64,000 nt of DNA from Ferruginibacter sp. (lineage in GTDB: Bacteria; Bacteroidota; Bacteroidia; Chitinophagales; Chitinophagaceae): the NCBI GenBank assembly GCA_028288705.1, contig JAQBNH010000007.1, positions 434,001 to 498,000 on the forward strand, given 5' to 3'. Position 1 is the stretch's first letter. Each line of letters starts with the position of its first letter. Position numbers and translations under genes: made by a program. This document shows positions 53,613-63,021 of the stretch, in pieces. The notes under the pieces are model-generated. The model had not been told where the DNA came from. It saw only the letters and a list, made by a program, of their open reading frames with translations, and did not search any database.

Positions 53613-54095
53613 ATGACAACCTATAACGTTACTGTAGAGACGGTGAAAGGCAGCAACGTCAAATACAAATTTGATGAAGCTTTGGGTATGTTCATGGTAA
53701 AAAAGATCCTGCCGGACGGAATGGTTTTTCCGTTTGATTTTGGTTTTCTTCCCGGAACGAAAGGAGAAGACGGTGATCCGCTGGATGTGATGCTGATCTC
53801 GGAATTTAGTTGTTATACCGGCACGATGGTTCAATGCCGGCTGGTGGCCGCCCTCACCGCTTTGCAAAATAAAGATGCCGGTAAAGCACTTCGGAATGAC
53901 CGGTTCTTTATGATTCCGCTCGTTTCCAGGCAATTCGCCCATGTGAAAACAATTAGGGATCTGCCAGGTGGTTTATTGAATCAACTGAGCCAGTTTTTTA
54001 TAAACTACAATCAACTGGAAGATAAAATTTTTAAACCGCTTGAATTTTTAGAGGAAGAACAAGCTGCATCCCTTATCATCAACGCGACAGTATGA
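53613..54095 (+). CDS. ppa: Inorganic pyrophosphatase (family I)
   Basis: A 160-residue soluble enzyme that hydrolyses pyrophosphate to phosphate and drives biosynthetic reactions. The metal-binding signature is DGDPLDVM, preceded by VFPFDFGFLPGT and the substrate-binding lysine region NVKYKFDEALG. It is a little shorter than the E. coli enzyme (175 aa), mostly at the N-terminus. Its start is 91 nt from the start of the divergent GH3-like gene. Confidence 0.9.
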   Translation: MTTYNVTVETVKGSNVKYKFDEALGMFMVKKILPDGMVFPFDFGFLPGTKGEDGDPLDVMLISEFSCYTGTMVQCRLVAALTALQNKDAGKALRNDRFFMIPLVSRQFAHVKTIRDLPGGLLNQLSQFFINYNQLEDKIFKPLEFLEEEQAASLIINATV

Positions 54096-54152
54096 GGGAT
54101 TTGTTGAAGAAGAGGCTGGTATAACAATTGCCTTAATTCAACAAACTAACGG

Positions 54153-54809
54153 ATGAAAAAATTCTTTAAGAATAACGGATTGAGTATTTCTTTTCTGCTG
54201 ATGTTCGTGTTTTCACTCATCGGGCAGGCGGTTACCGGTATGAAGGAATACAACAAGGAGCTGAAAGAATATCATCAGCCGGCTGTAAGTTTCGGAGACT
54301 ATTTACACAGCGGCCATTTTGTACAGGCCACTTTTGAAAATTGGGAAAGTGAGTTTTTGCAAATGGCCCTTTTCGTCATCCTCACTATTTTCCTGTTTGA
54401 AAAAGGATCATCCGAATCGAAAAAGATTGATGAAGAAAATGAAGTGGACCGCGATCCCGATCCGATGAAAAAAGATGCACCATGGCCGGTACGCCGCGGC
54501 GGCTGGATCTTAGCCGTCTATAAGCATTCGCTGAGCATCGCATTATTGCTTCTTTTCTTTTTATCTTTTGCTGCTCATTTTGAGGGCAGTTTACGTAGTA
54601 CCAACAAGGAGCATACAATTAAAGGAGAGGCTTTGGAGAAAGGCATCGATTATCTGGCCGGGAGCAGGTTCTGGTTTGAATCTTTTCAAAACTGGCAGAG
54701 TGAGTTTCTCTCCGTGTTTGCTATTGTTGCTTTATCCATTTACCTGCGCCAAAAAGGGTCCCCGCAATCGAAGCCGGTTGATGCATCGCATGCCGAAACG
54801 GGGGAATAA
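54153..54809 (+). CDS. DUF6766 membrane protein with internal duplication
   Basis: A 218-residue protein with about four hydrophobic helices. Two halves repeat the pattern: GHFVQATFENWESEFLQMAL with IFLFEKGSSESK in the first, and SRFWFESFQNWQSEFLSVFA with IYLRQKGSPQSK in the second. This NWxSEF repeat is typical of the DUF6766 family. Its function is unknown. Confidence 0.82.
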   Translation: MKKFFKNNGLSISFLLMFVFSLIGQAVTGMKEYNKELKEYHQPAVSFGDYLHSGHFVQATFENWESEFLQMALFVILTIFLFEKGSSESKKIDEENEVDRDPDPMKKDAPWPVRRGGWILAVYKHSLSIALLLLFFLSFAAHFEGSLRSTNKEHTIKGEALEKGIDYLAGSRFWFESFQNWQSEFLSVFAIVALSIYLRQKGSPQSKPVDASHAETGE

Positions 54810-54843
54810 GTATGATAACTAAAGTACAAAGTTGAAAAAAGGA

Positions 54844-55110
54844 CTACGCTTCTTTTTTCTTGTAGACAAGTGATAAAATGAAAATCGATGCATTAAGAAT
54901 AACGGAAACACTGTTGGAGATGATAATGATCCAGTCTTCCTTCCGGATGCCGTACCAGATCCAAAGGAGGAGACCGATAAAAAGCACGCCGAGCATTCCG
55001 TAGGATATATCGCCCGGCTTTTTTTCTTTTATTAATTTAATGAGTTGCGGTAGTAGAGAAATTCCTGTGCCGATGCTGGCAAAAACCCCGATAAGTGTAT
55101 CTCCATCCAT
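54844..55110 (-). CDS. SemiSWEET-type small transporter
   Basis: An 88-residue protein with three membrane helices. The PQ-loop type motif is ISLLPQLIKLIKEKKPGDIS at the first helix, followed by GLLLWIWYGI and IISNSVSVILNASIFI. SemiSWEETs form dimers and transport sugars by facilitated diffusion. The substrate here is unknown. Confidence 0.87.
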   Translation of the reverse strand: MDGDTLIGVFASIGTGISLLPQLIKLIKEKKPGDISYGMLGVLFIGLLLWIWYGIRKEDWIIIISNSVSVILNASIFILSLVYKKKEA

Positions 55111-55130
55111 CTGTAAATGTAATGTTTAAA

Positions 55131-55358
55131 CTATAGGCCGTAGATCATTTTAAATGTTGGCATTGCGATACCCATAATAAATTGGTAAGCCTTCGTGAAC
55201 ACCGGGAAAATAAAGGTTTCCGGCAAGATATAGGGTTCGTTGTCGCCAGATAAGTCCTGATCCCGGATCAGTTCGGGTTCAACGGTAATGCCTGATGGAA
55301 TTTGTGTTTCTGTAACCGGGTCGGCAAAATAGGTCGCGGCGAATGTGGTTTGTTTCAT
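55131..55358 (-). CDS. Small protein of unknown function
   Basis: A 75-residue protein with an acidic N-terminal half and a short hydrophobic segment near the end (AYQFIMGIAMPTF). No family is recognised, and its expression is uncertain. It lies 20 nt upstream of the SemiSWEET gene in the same direction. Confidence 0.45.
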   Translation of the reverse strand: MKQTTFAATYFADPVTETQIPSGITVEPELIRDQDLSGDNEPYILPETFIFPVFTKAYQFIMGIAMPTFKMIYGL

Positions 55359-55411
55359 TGCTGTGTTTTGTACTACAACAAATGCGAATCACATGCCGCT
55401 CTTTTCTCAGT

Positions 55412-57364
55412 TCAAAAACTGCAGATAAGTCGTGCTATTTCTACATTTCGTGCATAAGTTGTGGATTTTCGCCACAGTTGAGGAATTACGCGGGTTGCAA
55501 GAGAATCGTAAATGCACTGCCCTTCGCCTTCTACCGAGGATACGCGAAGTTCGCCATTGATCTTTTCCAGCAGTTCTTTTACGATAAAAATGCCGAGGCC
55601 GCTGCCTTTTTCGCCGGCCGTTCCCTTCGTGCTGTTCACTTCGCTTTTTTGCAGATCGGCAAGTTGTTGTTGCGACATGCCTTTGCCCTTATCGGCTACG
55701 GCCAGTTCGACTTTGCCATTACGGGTAGACGAACCGATGCGGATCGATCCTTTTAAATGACTGTATTTAACCGCATTGGTTAAGAGGTTCCGCAGGGCGA
55801 TCTGGAGAATGTTTGCATCGCCGAGGGCGGTAAATACCGGCAGCTCAACATGTATGCTGAGTGATTTTTGTTCTGCCTGGGCACGAACTGCCGCCACCGC
55901 ATCTTCCACGCAATCATGCAGGGAAACCTGTACGATCGCCGGATCAATATTTTTCATTTGCATATTGGCCCATACAAGAAGATTATCGAGCATATCGCTG
56001 GCCTGGATCACGGCCTGCTGTGTTTGTAATTTGAACCCCGCCTTTTTTTCGGCTGAAAGTGAAGGATTATCGGCGAGTGATAAATAAGAACGGAGCGTCA
56101 CCAAGGGGTTGCGCAAATCGTGGCTAATGATACCAAACAACCGGTCTTTCACCTGGTTAAGGGTTTGTAATTCTTCTCTTTGCCGGCTGATCTGCGCATT
56201 TTTCTCCTGCAGCAGCCGATGGTCGTTTTTGATTTTCCTGTAAAATAATGCCAGCACGGCGAGGAGGGCGATCGTTGCACAAGCAATCAGGATAAAAATA
56301 TTGCGCTGGTATTTTTGCTCACCGGTTTTTATCTGCTCGTCTGCGATCTCTGCATTTTTCTTTTCGATCTGGTAATCGGCTTCCAGCTGTGTGATGCGGT
56401 TGTTGTTATCGAGGGTAAAAAGGCTGTCTTTTACGTCGTAGTATTTCGTGAGGTAAATGGCCTGGTTGCGGTAATCTTTCATCCTGCCATACATATCGGC
56501 CAGGTTATGATAGTTTTCCATTTCGATACCGCGGCTGCCGGATTTAATTCCCAGGCTGATGCTGGTATCAAATGCTTCTTTCGCTTTTAAAAAATTTCCT
56601 GCCTGCGCATGCGTTGCTGCGATGTTGTTGTAGATAGAAGCGATCTCGGCGTCAGAAGCGCCGAATTTTTTCAGGAGGCGGAGGGAGATGTCGAAAAAAC
56701 CAAGTGCTTCCGTCGTTTTATTTCTTTTTTTGTAATTCAAACCGATATTTGAATAACTAATAGCAATCAAATAATCATCTTTGATTTTGGTAGCGATGTC
56801 CAGCGTGCGTTCGAGGTACACCAGCGCTTTTTCAAATTCCCCTTTACGGTCGTAATAAATCCCCTGCTCACTGATAAGTGATGCGAGCTGGCCACTGTCC
56901 TTCATTGCTTCGATCAGCGTTTGAGCGCGGTCGTAATAAGCAAAGGTTTGTGGCTCATTATTATTCTGACTGTAAACATTTCCGATTGAGATCAGGGCAT
57001 TGGATAAACGAAAGCTGTCTTTTTCCTTTTCATAAATGCGCATGGATTTGAGGTAATTCTCCAGAGACCGGTCAAAATCAGCTTTTACGAGATAGCAATA
57101 ACCGATACTGTAATAGCTGTTGGCGACCTGGATCGGCTTCCCCAAATTTTTGCCCGCGTCTACAGCCTGCTGAAAATATTGAATGGCCTTGCCCGCGTTG
57201 TTGTACATGTAGGCATCCCCTAATGCCCGCAGGATTTTAAAACGGGTGCTGTCTTGCTTTGTTACATCCAACACACGCAGGAGACTATCGGTGCGATGCT
57301 TTTCCTGGGCAAACGTGAAAACCGAAAAACAAAGTAACAGGCAGATTAAAAAGATTTTTTTCAT
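55412..57364 (-). CDS. TPR-containing sensor histidine kinase, apparent frameshift near C-terminus
   Basis: A 650-residue reading frame: signal peptide or first helix (about 1-20), tetratricopeptide repeats (about 35-320), a membrane helix (about 352-372), a coiled coil, the phospho-acceptor region LFGIISHDLRNPLVTLRSYL and an ATPase domain (NLLTNAVKYSHLKGS, DKGKGM, GSGLGIFIVKELLEKING). After SSVEGEG (about residue 615) the predicted tail no longer fits. Shifting by one base at about 55519 yields SAFTILLQPA and a stop at 55486, exactly the usual family ending. The natural gene probably ends at 55486. It pairs with the LytTR regulator 9 nt upstream. Confidence 0.87.
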   Translation of the reverse strand: MKKIFLICLLLCFSVFTFAQEKHRTDSLLRVLDVTKQDSTRFKILRALGDAYMYNNAGKAIQYFQQAVDAGKNLGKPIQVANSYYSIGYCYLVKADFDRSLENYLKSMRIYEKEKDSFRLSNALISIGNVYSQNNNEPQTFAYYDRAQTLIEAMKDSGQLASLISEQGIYYDRKGEFEKALVYLERTLDIATKIKDDYLIAISYSNIGLNYKKRNKTTEALGFFDISLRLLKKFGASDAEIASIYNNIAATHAQAGNFLKAKEAFDTSISLGIKSGSRGIEMENYHNLADMYGRMKDYRNQAIYLTKYYDVKDSLFTLDNNNRITQLEADYQIEKKNAEIADEQIKTGEQKYQRNIFILIACATIALLAVLALFYRKIKNDHRLLQEKNAQISRQREELQTLNQVKDRLFGIISHDLRNPLVTLRSYLSLADNPSLSAEKKAGFKLQTQQAVIQASDMLDNLLVWANMQMKNIDPAIVQVSLHDCVEDAVAAVRAQAEQKSLSIHVELPVFTALGDANILQIALRNLLTNAVKYSHLKGSIRIGSSTRNGKVELAVADKGKGMSQQQLADLQKSEVNSTKGTAGEKGSGLGIFIVKELLEKINGELRVSSVEGEGQCIYDSLATRVIPQLWRKSTTYARNVEIARLICSF

Positions 57365-57373
57365 GAGTATAGG

Positions 57374-58117
57374 TCATAAGAAGCGCTTGATCGCATTATC
57401 GCCGAGGATCGCTTGCAGGGCTTTTTCTGCATAACTTTTTCCCATCGGTAATTTAATTTTATTGAGAACGGCAGTTGTATTATCGAGCGCGGTAATATTA
57501 TGTCGGTTTACCATATGTGTGCGGCTGATGCGGACAAAAATAGTTGAGGGTAACTGTTGCTCGGCATTTTTCAGGCTTACCAGTGCAATCTTCCGGCTGC
57601 CATCTTTTAAGTAAATATTGATAAAGTCGCCCAGCGATTCTATATACAAAACATCGGCATAAGCCACACGCACGAAACTATTTTTGTCTTTGATAAAGAA
57701 CGAATCGTCCTTTTGAATGCTGAACGCTTCGTCTGCGGGTGTTTGGGCTTTTATCTGCAGGAGATTTTTCACTTTGTCTACGGCGCGAAACAGCCTTTCC
57801 TGCGGCACCGGCTTTACCAGGTAATCTACCGCATCTACCTCAAATGCGTCCGCCGCGTAATGTGCATGTGAGCTGATAAAAATCACGAGCGGAACATTGG
57901 TTAAGCTTTTGGCGAGCTGGATACCGGTTAAGCCGGGCATTTCGATATCCAGGATCAGGAGATCCGGTTGTTGAACAGCAATTTTTTCGCGGGTAGAGAT
58001 CGCATCGTCACATACGGCCAGGCATTGCAGGCCCGGAATGATTGCCAATTGCTGGATCGTCAATTCACGGTAAAGTGGATCGTCGTCTGCCAGGATGTAA
58101 GTGATTAATTTGTTCAT
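57374..58117 (-). CDS. LytTR-type response regulator
   Basis: A 247-residue regulator with a receiver domain (1-120; acidic pocket ADDD, phosphorylation site in LLILDIEMPGLTG, Lys in DYLVKPV) and a C-terminal LytTR DNA-binding domain (about 145-245; VLYIESLGDFINIYLKDG, FVRISRTHMVNRHNI). The adjacent histidine kinase should phosphorylate it. Confidence 0.94.
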   Translation of the reverse strand: MNKLITYILADDDPLYRELTIQQLAIIPGLQCLAVCDDAISTREKIAVQQPDLLILDIEMPGLTGIQLAKSLTNVPLVIFISSHAHYAADAFEVDAVDYLVKPVPQERLFRAVDKVKNLLQIKAQTPADEAFSIQKDDSFFIKDKNSFVRVAYADVLYIESLGDFINIYLKDGSRKIALVSLKNAEQQLPSTIFVRISRTHMVNRHNITALDNTTAVLNKIKLPMGKSYAEKALQAILGDNAIKRFL

Positions 58118-58304
58118 GAATGTTTTCAGGGGCAGTTGCCATATCTTCTTCTACTCAAAAATAGGGTTCGTCTACGAAAAGTTACGATTCAACCATTCAA
58201 TGTTTGACGGTGACCGGATGCGGTATATATTCGCATCGGTTTTTCATAGGATATTGGATTTTAAAGCGGGGCTGAATTTCTATTCTGGCCCTTTTTTTAT
58301 GCCC

Positions 58305-59069
58305 TTATCTTCCGGCGGCCTGGTCGTGGAGATAATCTTTTCGCTTCAGTTCAAAATTTTTGCCGAGGTATAACCTGCGCACCTGTTCATCTCCGGCGAG
58401 TTCTTCCGCAGTTCCATGCTTAAAAATACTTCCATCAATCAGCAGGTATGCGCGGTCGCAGATGGAAAGCGTTTCATTTACGTTATGATCAGTGATCAGG
58501 ATCCCGATATTTTTAAACTTCAGTTTGGCAATGATCTCCTGTATATCCTCTACGGCAATGGGATCCACGCCGGCAAAAGGCTCATCCAGCAGGATGAATT
58601 TTGGATCTACTGCCAGCGCCCGCGCTATCTCAGTCCTTCGCCGTTCACCGCCGGAAAGCGTATCCCCATTATTCTTTCGAACATGTTGCAGGCGAAATTC
58701 GCTCAGCAGTGATTCCAGCTTTTCTTTCTGCGCGGGCTTTTTTAGTTTGGTCATTTCCAATACCGCCATGATATTATTCTCCACGCTTAGTTTCCTGAAA
58801 ACGCTGGCTTCCTGAGGGAGGTAACCAATGCCCATTTGCGCGCGGCGATACATGGGCAGGCGGGTGATGTTGATGTCATTCAGCCACACTTCGCCTTCAT
58901 CGGGTTTCACTAAACCGACAACCTGGTAGAAAGAAGTCGTTTTTCCGGCACCGTTAGGGCCAAGCAGCCCCACAATTTCTCCCTGCCTCACGTTAAAGGA
59001 CACGTTGTTCACCACTGTCCTGCTGCCATAAACTTTTACCAGGTTCTTTGTCTGAATAATTAAACTCAC
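58305..59069 (-). CDS. lptB: LPS export ABC transporter ATP-binding protein
   Basis: A 254-residue ATPase. Walker A is GPNGAGKT (37-44), the signature is [15 protein letters not shown], Walker B is [19 protein letters not shown], and the switch histidine is in [12 protein letters not shown]. The PIAVEDIQ segment and overall length are characteristic of LptB, which powers lipopolysaccharide extraction from the inner membrane with LptF/G. The start is GTG. A TAAATTTG box lies 16 nt upstream (59086-59093, minus strand). Confidence 0.93.
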   Translation of the reverse strand: MSLIIQTKNLVKVYGSRTVVNNVSFNVRQGEIVGLLGPNGAGKTTSFYQVVGLVKPDEGEVWLNDINITRLPMYRRAQMGIGYLPQEASVFRKLSVENNIMAVLEMTKLKKPAQKEKLESLLSEFRLQHVRKNNGDTLSGGERRRTEIARALAVDPKFILLDEPFAGVDPIAVEDIQEIIAKLKFKNIGILITDHNVNETLSICDRAYLLIDGSIFKHGTAEELAGDEQVRRLYLGKNFELKRKDYLHDQAAGR

Positions 59070-59156
59070 GAAAATGTATTTAAAACAAATTTACATATTG
59101 TTATGCGGGAAAGTTCGCCGTCCACATTTTTAACAGGAGCCGCATCTATTATATTT

Positions 59157-59187
59157 TTTGCTATTCTATCGTGTCAATGTAAGTTTG
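59157..59187 (+). promoter_or_regulatory. Bacteroidota-type promoter for metF
   Basis: TTTG (59157-59160), a 19-nt spacer and TAAGTTTG (59180-59187) are present. The leader would be about 12 nt and confirms the ATG at 59206 as the start, not the earlier one at 59158. Confidence 0.75.
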
Positions 59188-59205
59188 CAACAATATAAAC
59201 TCAGA

Positions 59206-60159
59206 ATGAAAGTAACAGACCACATCAGCCAGTCGACAGAAACCCTGGTATCTTTTGAAATCTTACCCCCGTTAAAAGGCAAAGGCATCCAGTCACTTTA
59301 CCAGCACCTGGATCCGTTGATGGAGTTTAACCCGGCTTTTATTAATGTTACTTATCACCGGAGTGAACATGTATTCAAGAAAAAAAGCGATGGCACATTT
59401 GAAAAGGTAGTGGTTCGTAAACGGCCGGGAACAGAATCTATCTGCGCGGCGATCATGAATAAATACAATGTGGATACAGTGCCGCATTTAATTTGCGGTG
59501 GCTTCGGGATCAATGAAACGGAAGATGCCCTGATCAACCTGAATTACCTGGGAATTGACAATGTGCTGGTGTTGCGTGGTGATGCGGCGAAAAACGAAGC
59601 GAACTTTGAGCCGGAGCCTGGAGGTCATCAATATGCGATCGACCTGTTGAAACAGGTTGGCAATCTTAATTCTGGTGTTTACCTGGAAGAGGATTTAAAG
59701 AATACGACAAAAACTAAATTTTGCATCGGCGTGGCCGGCTACCCGGAAAAACATTTCGAGGCTCCAAATATGGATTCTGATCTGCAGTATTTAAAACAAA
59801 AAGTTGATGCGGGTGCAGATTATATTGTAACACAGATGTTTTTTGACAACGCAAAATATTTTTCTTTTGTAAATGCCTGCCGCGAGATCGGGATCAATGT
59901 TCCCATCATCCCGGGATTAAAACCAGTGTATAATAAAAAGCAACTGACGATCCTTCCAAAGATCTTTCATATTGATCTCCCAACGGCATTGTCGAATGAG
60001 ATCATTAAATGTAAAACAGATATCGACGTAGAACACGTTGGCACAGAATGGTTATTGCATCAATCTAAAGAACTGAAGAAAGCCGGCGTTCCTGTACTGC
60101 ATTATTATACGCTTGGCCGTCCGCATATGGTGGCCGATGTTGTAAAGGAATTGTACTGA
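59206..60159 (+). CDS. metF: Methylenetetrahydrofolate reductase
   Basis: A 317-residue flavin enzyme reducing 5,10-methylene-THF to 5-methyl-THF for methionine synthesis. Motifs are VSFEILPPLKG at the N-terminus, INVTYHRS, VPHLICGGF, NVLVLRGDA, and ADYIVTQMFFDNAKYFSFVN near the FAD site. The ATG at 59206 lies just after the promoter. No S-box or other riboswitch is seen in the short leader. Confidence 0.95.
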   Translation: MKVTDHISQSTETLVSFEILPPLKGKGIQSLYQHLDPLMEFNPAFINVTYHRSEHVFKKKSDGTFEKVVVRKRPGTESICAAIMNKYNVDTVPHLICGGFGINETEDALINLNYLGIDNVLVLRGDAAKNEANFEPEPGGHQYAIDLLKQVGNLNSGVYLEEDLKNTTKTKFCIGVAGYPEKHFEAPNMDSDLQYLKQKVDAGADYIVTQMFFDNAKYFSFVNACREIGINVPIIPGLKPVYNKKQLTILPKIFHIDLPTALSNEIIKCKTDIDVEHVGTEWLLHQSKELKKAGVPVLHYYTLGRPHMVADVVKELY

Positions 60160-60184
60160 TCATTTCAAAAACATAGTAAATAAG

Positions 60185-60216
60185 AAAAGGCTCTCCAGGA
60201 ATGGAAAGCCTTTTGC
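60185..60216. terminator. Terminator between metF and porin genes
   Basis: AAAAGGCT pairs with AGCCTTTT around an inner partly paired loop. It can act in both directions, with a short T-tract on each side. Confidence 0.6.
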
Positions 60217-60234
60217 TTATGCTCAAGAAATATT

Positions 60235-60927
60235 TTACCTGCCTAAAGGAATACCAACAGATACTGAGAACGTGCGGTATTTATTTTTGTCATTCGTGTT
60301 GTTATCGTTTTCTGTAGAGTTGATCTTCGCCAATCCAAGGCCATAGTTGGCTTTTAAGATCACGCTTTTCAGATCGAAACCTGCGCCGAAATTGAGTCCG
60401 TAATCAAAACGTTTTAATTTGTTGTATCCTGCGTCTTCCTGGTTAGAGGTAAAAGGATCATCGTTACTGAAAGCAATTTTACTTTCTGATTCAGAACTTA
60501 ACGGGCCGAATTTAGAAGATGTTTTTGCTTTACCACCGATACCAACAGCAACATAAGGACCGGCATTTACAAATAAGCCCGCGTTGTTGGCCATCGGCAC
60601 ATTGAAAATCAGGTTTACGGGAAGTTCAATATACAGCGGATTGAATTTAGACTTCACGTAATCGTTACCGCCGTTGAAATACGTTTCTGCTTTTGAGCCA
60701 CGCCCGGTTAGCAATAAACCGGATTCGATATCAACAACTTTCGACAAACCAAGCCTTGTCATAATGCCGGCATTGAATGTCGTGAGCATATTGTTGTCTT
60801 CAGTACCACCGTTATTTGTTGTGCTGATGTTTGCAAAGTTTGCACCGCCCTGTACATAAACCAATTGAGCGTTTGCGCTGGCTGAAAATATTGCGGTTAC
60901 CGCCACAGCCGTGAGGAGTTTTTTCAT
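60235..60927 (-). CDS. Outer membrane beta-barrel (porin-like) protein
   Basis: A 230-residue protein with a signal peptide (about 1-20, ending ASANA) and alternating strands forming an eight-stranded OmpA/OmpW-like barrel (YVQGGANFANIS, GLFVNAGPYVAVGIGGKA, GLNFGAGFDLK and the closing TFSVSVGIPLGR). The family is listed as 'porin family / PorT-like' in Bacteroidota. The partner or solute is unknown. Confidence 0.85.
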   Translation of the reverse strand: MKKLLTAVAVTAIFSASANAQLVYVQGGANFANISTTNNGGTEDNNMLTTFNAGIMTRLGLSKVVDIESGLLLTGRGSKAETYFNGGNDYVKSKFNPLYIELPVNLIFNVPMANNAGLFVNAGPYVAVGIGGKAKTSSKFGPLSSESESKIAFSNDDPFTSNQEDAGYNKLKRFDYGLNFGAGFDLKSVILKANYGLGLAKINSTENDNNTNDKNKYRTFSVSVGIPLGR

Positions 60928-61013
60928 TGTGCGTTTTTTAGGTTATTAACAATTTTCTTTATCTGCAATCAATCGTTTCATTGCAACCCTTACAGAGATA
61001 TTCCCCCTAAAAC

Positions 61014-61045
61014 AAAAAGCCTGCCAACAGGTTGACAGGCTTTTT
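61014..61045. terminator. Bidirectional terminator after parvulin gene
   Basis: AAAAAGCCTG pairs with CAGGCTTTTT around a 12-nt loop; it lies 18 nt after the stop of the minus-strand parvulin gene. Confidence 0.85.
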
Positions 61046-61062
61046 CCAGCTATTTAAAAAAA

Positions 61063-63003
61063 TTATTTCGCTAAGGATCGAAGCAGTGATTGGTTGATGC
61101 TAACGGGATACTTTACACGAAGTTCCGCCAGCCATTTTTCTTCCAGTTGTGTTTGATAATCATTAATTACCAGTCCTTTGGCTTCTTCAAAACTTCTTTG
61201 CTGGTTGCCATCATACAGGCGGAGATATTTTACAAATGATGCGGAACCATCTGCATTTACAACTATCGCAGAATAATTATTTGCAATAGGATTTTGTTTC
61301 ACAGTTTCCCCAAATAATTGCGTGATCTCATAGCGGCCACTGTCTGCCTGCATGTTACTTGCATTTTCCTCTGTAACGGTTTTCCAGTTTTTACCAGCCT
61401 TTAAAGCTGACATCGCCGTTTCTGCAATCTCCTTCGTGTTACAATTGAAGATGATCACATCTGCACTTGCAGCCCATTTGTAATCAGGCTTATGGGCAGC
61501 ATAATATCGCAACAGCCCGTTGCTGTCAGCGATCGCTTTATTCCATACATTTCTTTCCATGATTTCGAATAACATATTGCCTTCTTTAAATTCCTGCATC
61601 TGGTATTTAAATTCATCACTATAAGATTCGAGGTGTTCTTTGTAATAATTAACGCTGGCATATTGAACATATTTGTCCCAGAGTTGCTGGTTTGTTTCGC
61701 CGCGGTAATCCTGGAAGTTGGCTTTGTATTCCCGTACGAATTTCAGCCAGTCGCTGCCTTTTACATTTCCTTTATTAAATACAGCGATCACTTTTTTACT
61801 CGTGGGCAAATTTTCTGTATGCTCAACGGAAGGATCACTCATCAGGCTATCGGCATCGCGAAATAAATCCTGGTCACGTATATTGCCGGTTCTTTTAAAT
61901 CCTGTTTTGGTAAGGATCGCGCGTGCGAATTTTTCTTTTTCCTGGTTGATGCGCGCATCTTGCTGGATCTTTTGTTTCAATCCAAACCGGAAAGTTTCAT
62001 CCGCATTATTTTGAGGAACAGGGGTGTGGGATATGCGCCTGATGATATGATAACCGTACTCTGTTGTAAACGGACGGCTGATCGCTCCGTCGCTGGACAG
62101 TTTTAACACCTCTGATTCAAAATCAGAACTGTATGTCCCGGATCCAAATTCCTGCAGTTCGCCATCTGACAAATAAGTAAGTTTGTCGCCACTGAAACTG
62201 CGAACAGCTGCACCAAATGCCATTCCCGACTGCAGCAGGTTATAAACAGAATCTGCTTTTTGTTTGATGGAAGCTTTTGTTTCCGCATCTGCAGCTGGTG
62301 GAAACGGGAACATGATTTGCGCTATTTTCCATTTGCCAATATCCTGCCGCTCCCCAATTACTTTGAAAATATGCCAGCCACCGGCAGAACGGAAAGGTTC
62401 ACTGTATCCGCCCACAGGCGTGTTATAAATAATATTTTCGTAATCGTATGGCACAGTCAGCACGGTGATAAATCCGAGATCGCTTTGCTTTGCGGGAATA
62501 TATTTAGCAGAAATACGTGCACTCAGTTCTGTGTAATCGGTATTGCCTTTTTTCAATTCCTGGAACATTTCCTGGATCGCACGATAGGCCTTCATGGTGT
62601 CTGCCGCCGGAGAGCCCGCAGGAACAGGTACGGAAAAATGCAGGACATGAATATCTTTCGTTGCCCGTATCGCTGCTTCATCGAGCAAGCGGTTCATTCC
62701 TTTCTCGTCGCTGAGATAATTATCGATCACTTGTCCGCGGAAATTTTCCACGTCGTAGCGGATTTGCTGGAGTGTATCAATGCGCATGTCCTGCGCGGCG
62801 CGCACTTTCAATTTGAAATTACTATAAAGCTCAGCGTATTCGCGAAGTGATTTTTCACGGTCGGTAACAACAGGTTTATTCTTATTGTAAGCACGTAAGA
62901 ACTCGTCTTTGGTCACCGTATTCTTCCCGTATGTAATTAATGTTTGCGCCTCGATCACACCGGCATTCAGTGCGATGGCAAACACCATGTACCATTTTTT
63001 CAT
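61063..63003 (-). CDS. Periplasmic peptidyl-prolyl isomerase (parvulin/PpiC type)
   Basis: A 646-residue exported protein with a signal peptide (about 1-19), an N-terminal helical chaperone region (about 25-115) and two parvulin-like units (about 125-225, with GGYSEPFRSAGGWHIFKVIG, and 230-330, with GAISRPFTTEYGYHIIRR). The C-terminal half (340-646) has helices and a third, weaker domain. It probably helps outer-membrane protein folding, like SurA/PpiD. It follows the thioredoxin-like gene by 18 nt. Confidence 0.88.
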   Translation of the reverse strand: MKKWYMVFAIALNAGVIEAQTLITYGKNTVTKDEFLRAYNKNKPVVTDREKSLREYAELYSNFKLKVRAAQDMRIDTLQQIRYDVENFRGQVIDNYLSDEKGMNRLLDEAAIRATKDIHVLHFSVPVPAGSPAADTMKAYRAIQEMFQELKKGNTDYTELSARISAKYIPAKQSDLGFITVLTVPYDYENIIYNTPVGGYSEPFRSAGGWHIFKVIGERQDIGKWKIAQIMFPFPPAADAETKASIKQKADSVYNLLQSGMAFGAAVRSFSGDKLTYLSDGELQEFGSGTYSSDFESEVLKLSSDGAISRPFTTEYGYHIIRRISHTPVPQNNADETFRFGLKQKIQQDARINQEKEKFARAILTKTGFKRTGNIRDQDLFRDADSLMSDPSVEHTENLPTSKKVIAVFNKGNVKGSDWLKFVREYKANFQDYRGETNQQLWDKYVQYASVNYYKEHLESYSDEFKYQMQEFKEGNMLFEIMERNVWNKAIADSNGLLRYYAAHKPDYKWAASADVIIFNCNTKEIAETAMSALKAGKNWKTVTEENASNMQADSGRYEITQLFGETVKQNPIANNYSAIVVNADGSASFVKYLRLYDGNQQRSFEEAKGLVINDYQTQLEEKWLAELRVKYPVSINQSLLRSLAK

Positions 63004-63021
63004 TCAGTATCAGTTTTGGAA

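Noticed and set aside
58101..58373. 90-codon plus-strand frame between the LytTR regulator and lptB
   Set aside because: It overlaps the ends of both genes on the other strand and has no recognisable features; the gap holds only a weak hairpin before a T-run.
62260..62850. 196-codon open frame antisense to the parvulin gene
   Set aside because: It is the longest antisense frame in the window but is fully covered by a well-supported gene and shows no family motif, signal peptide or promoter.
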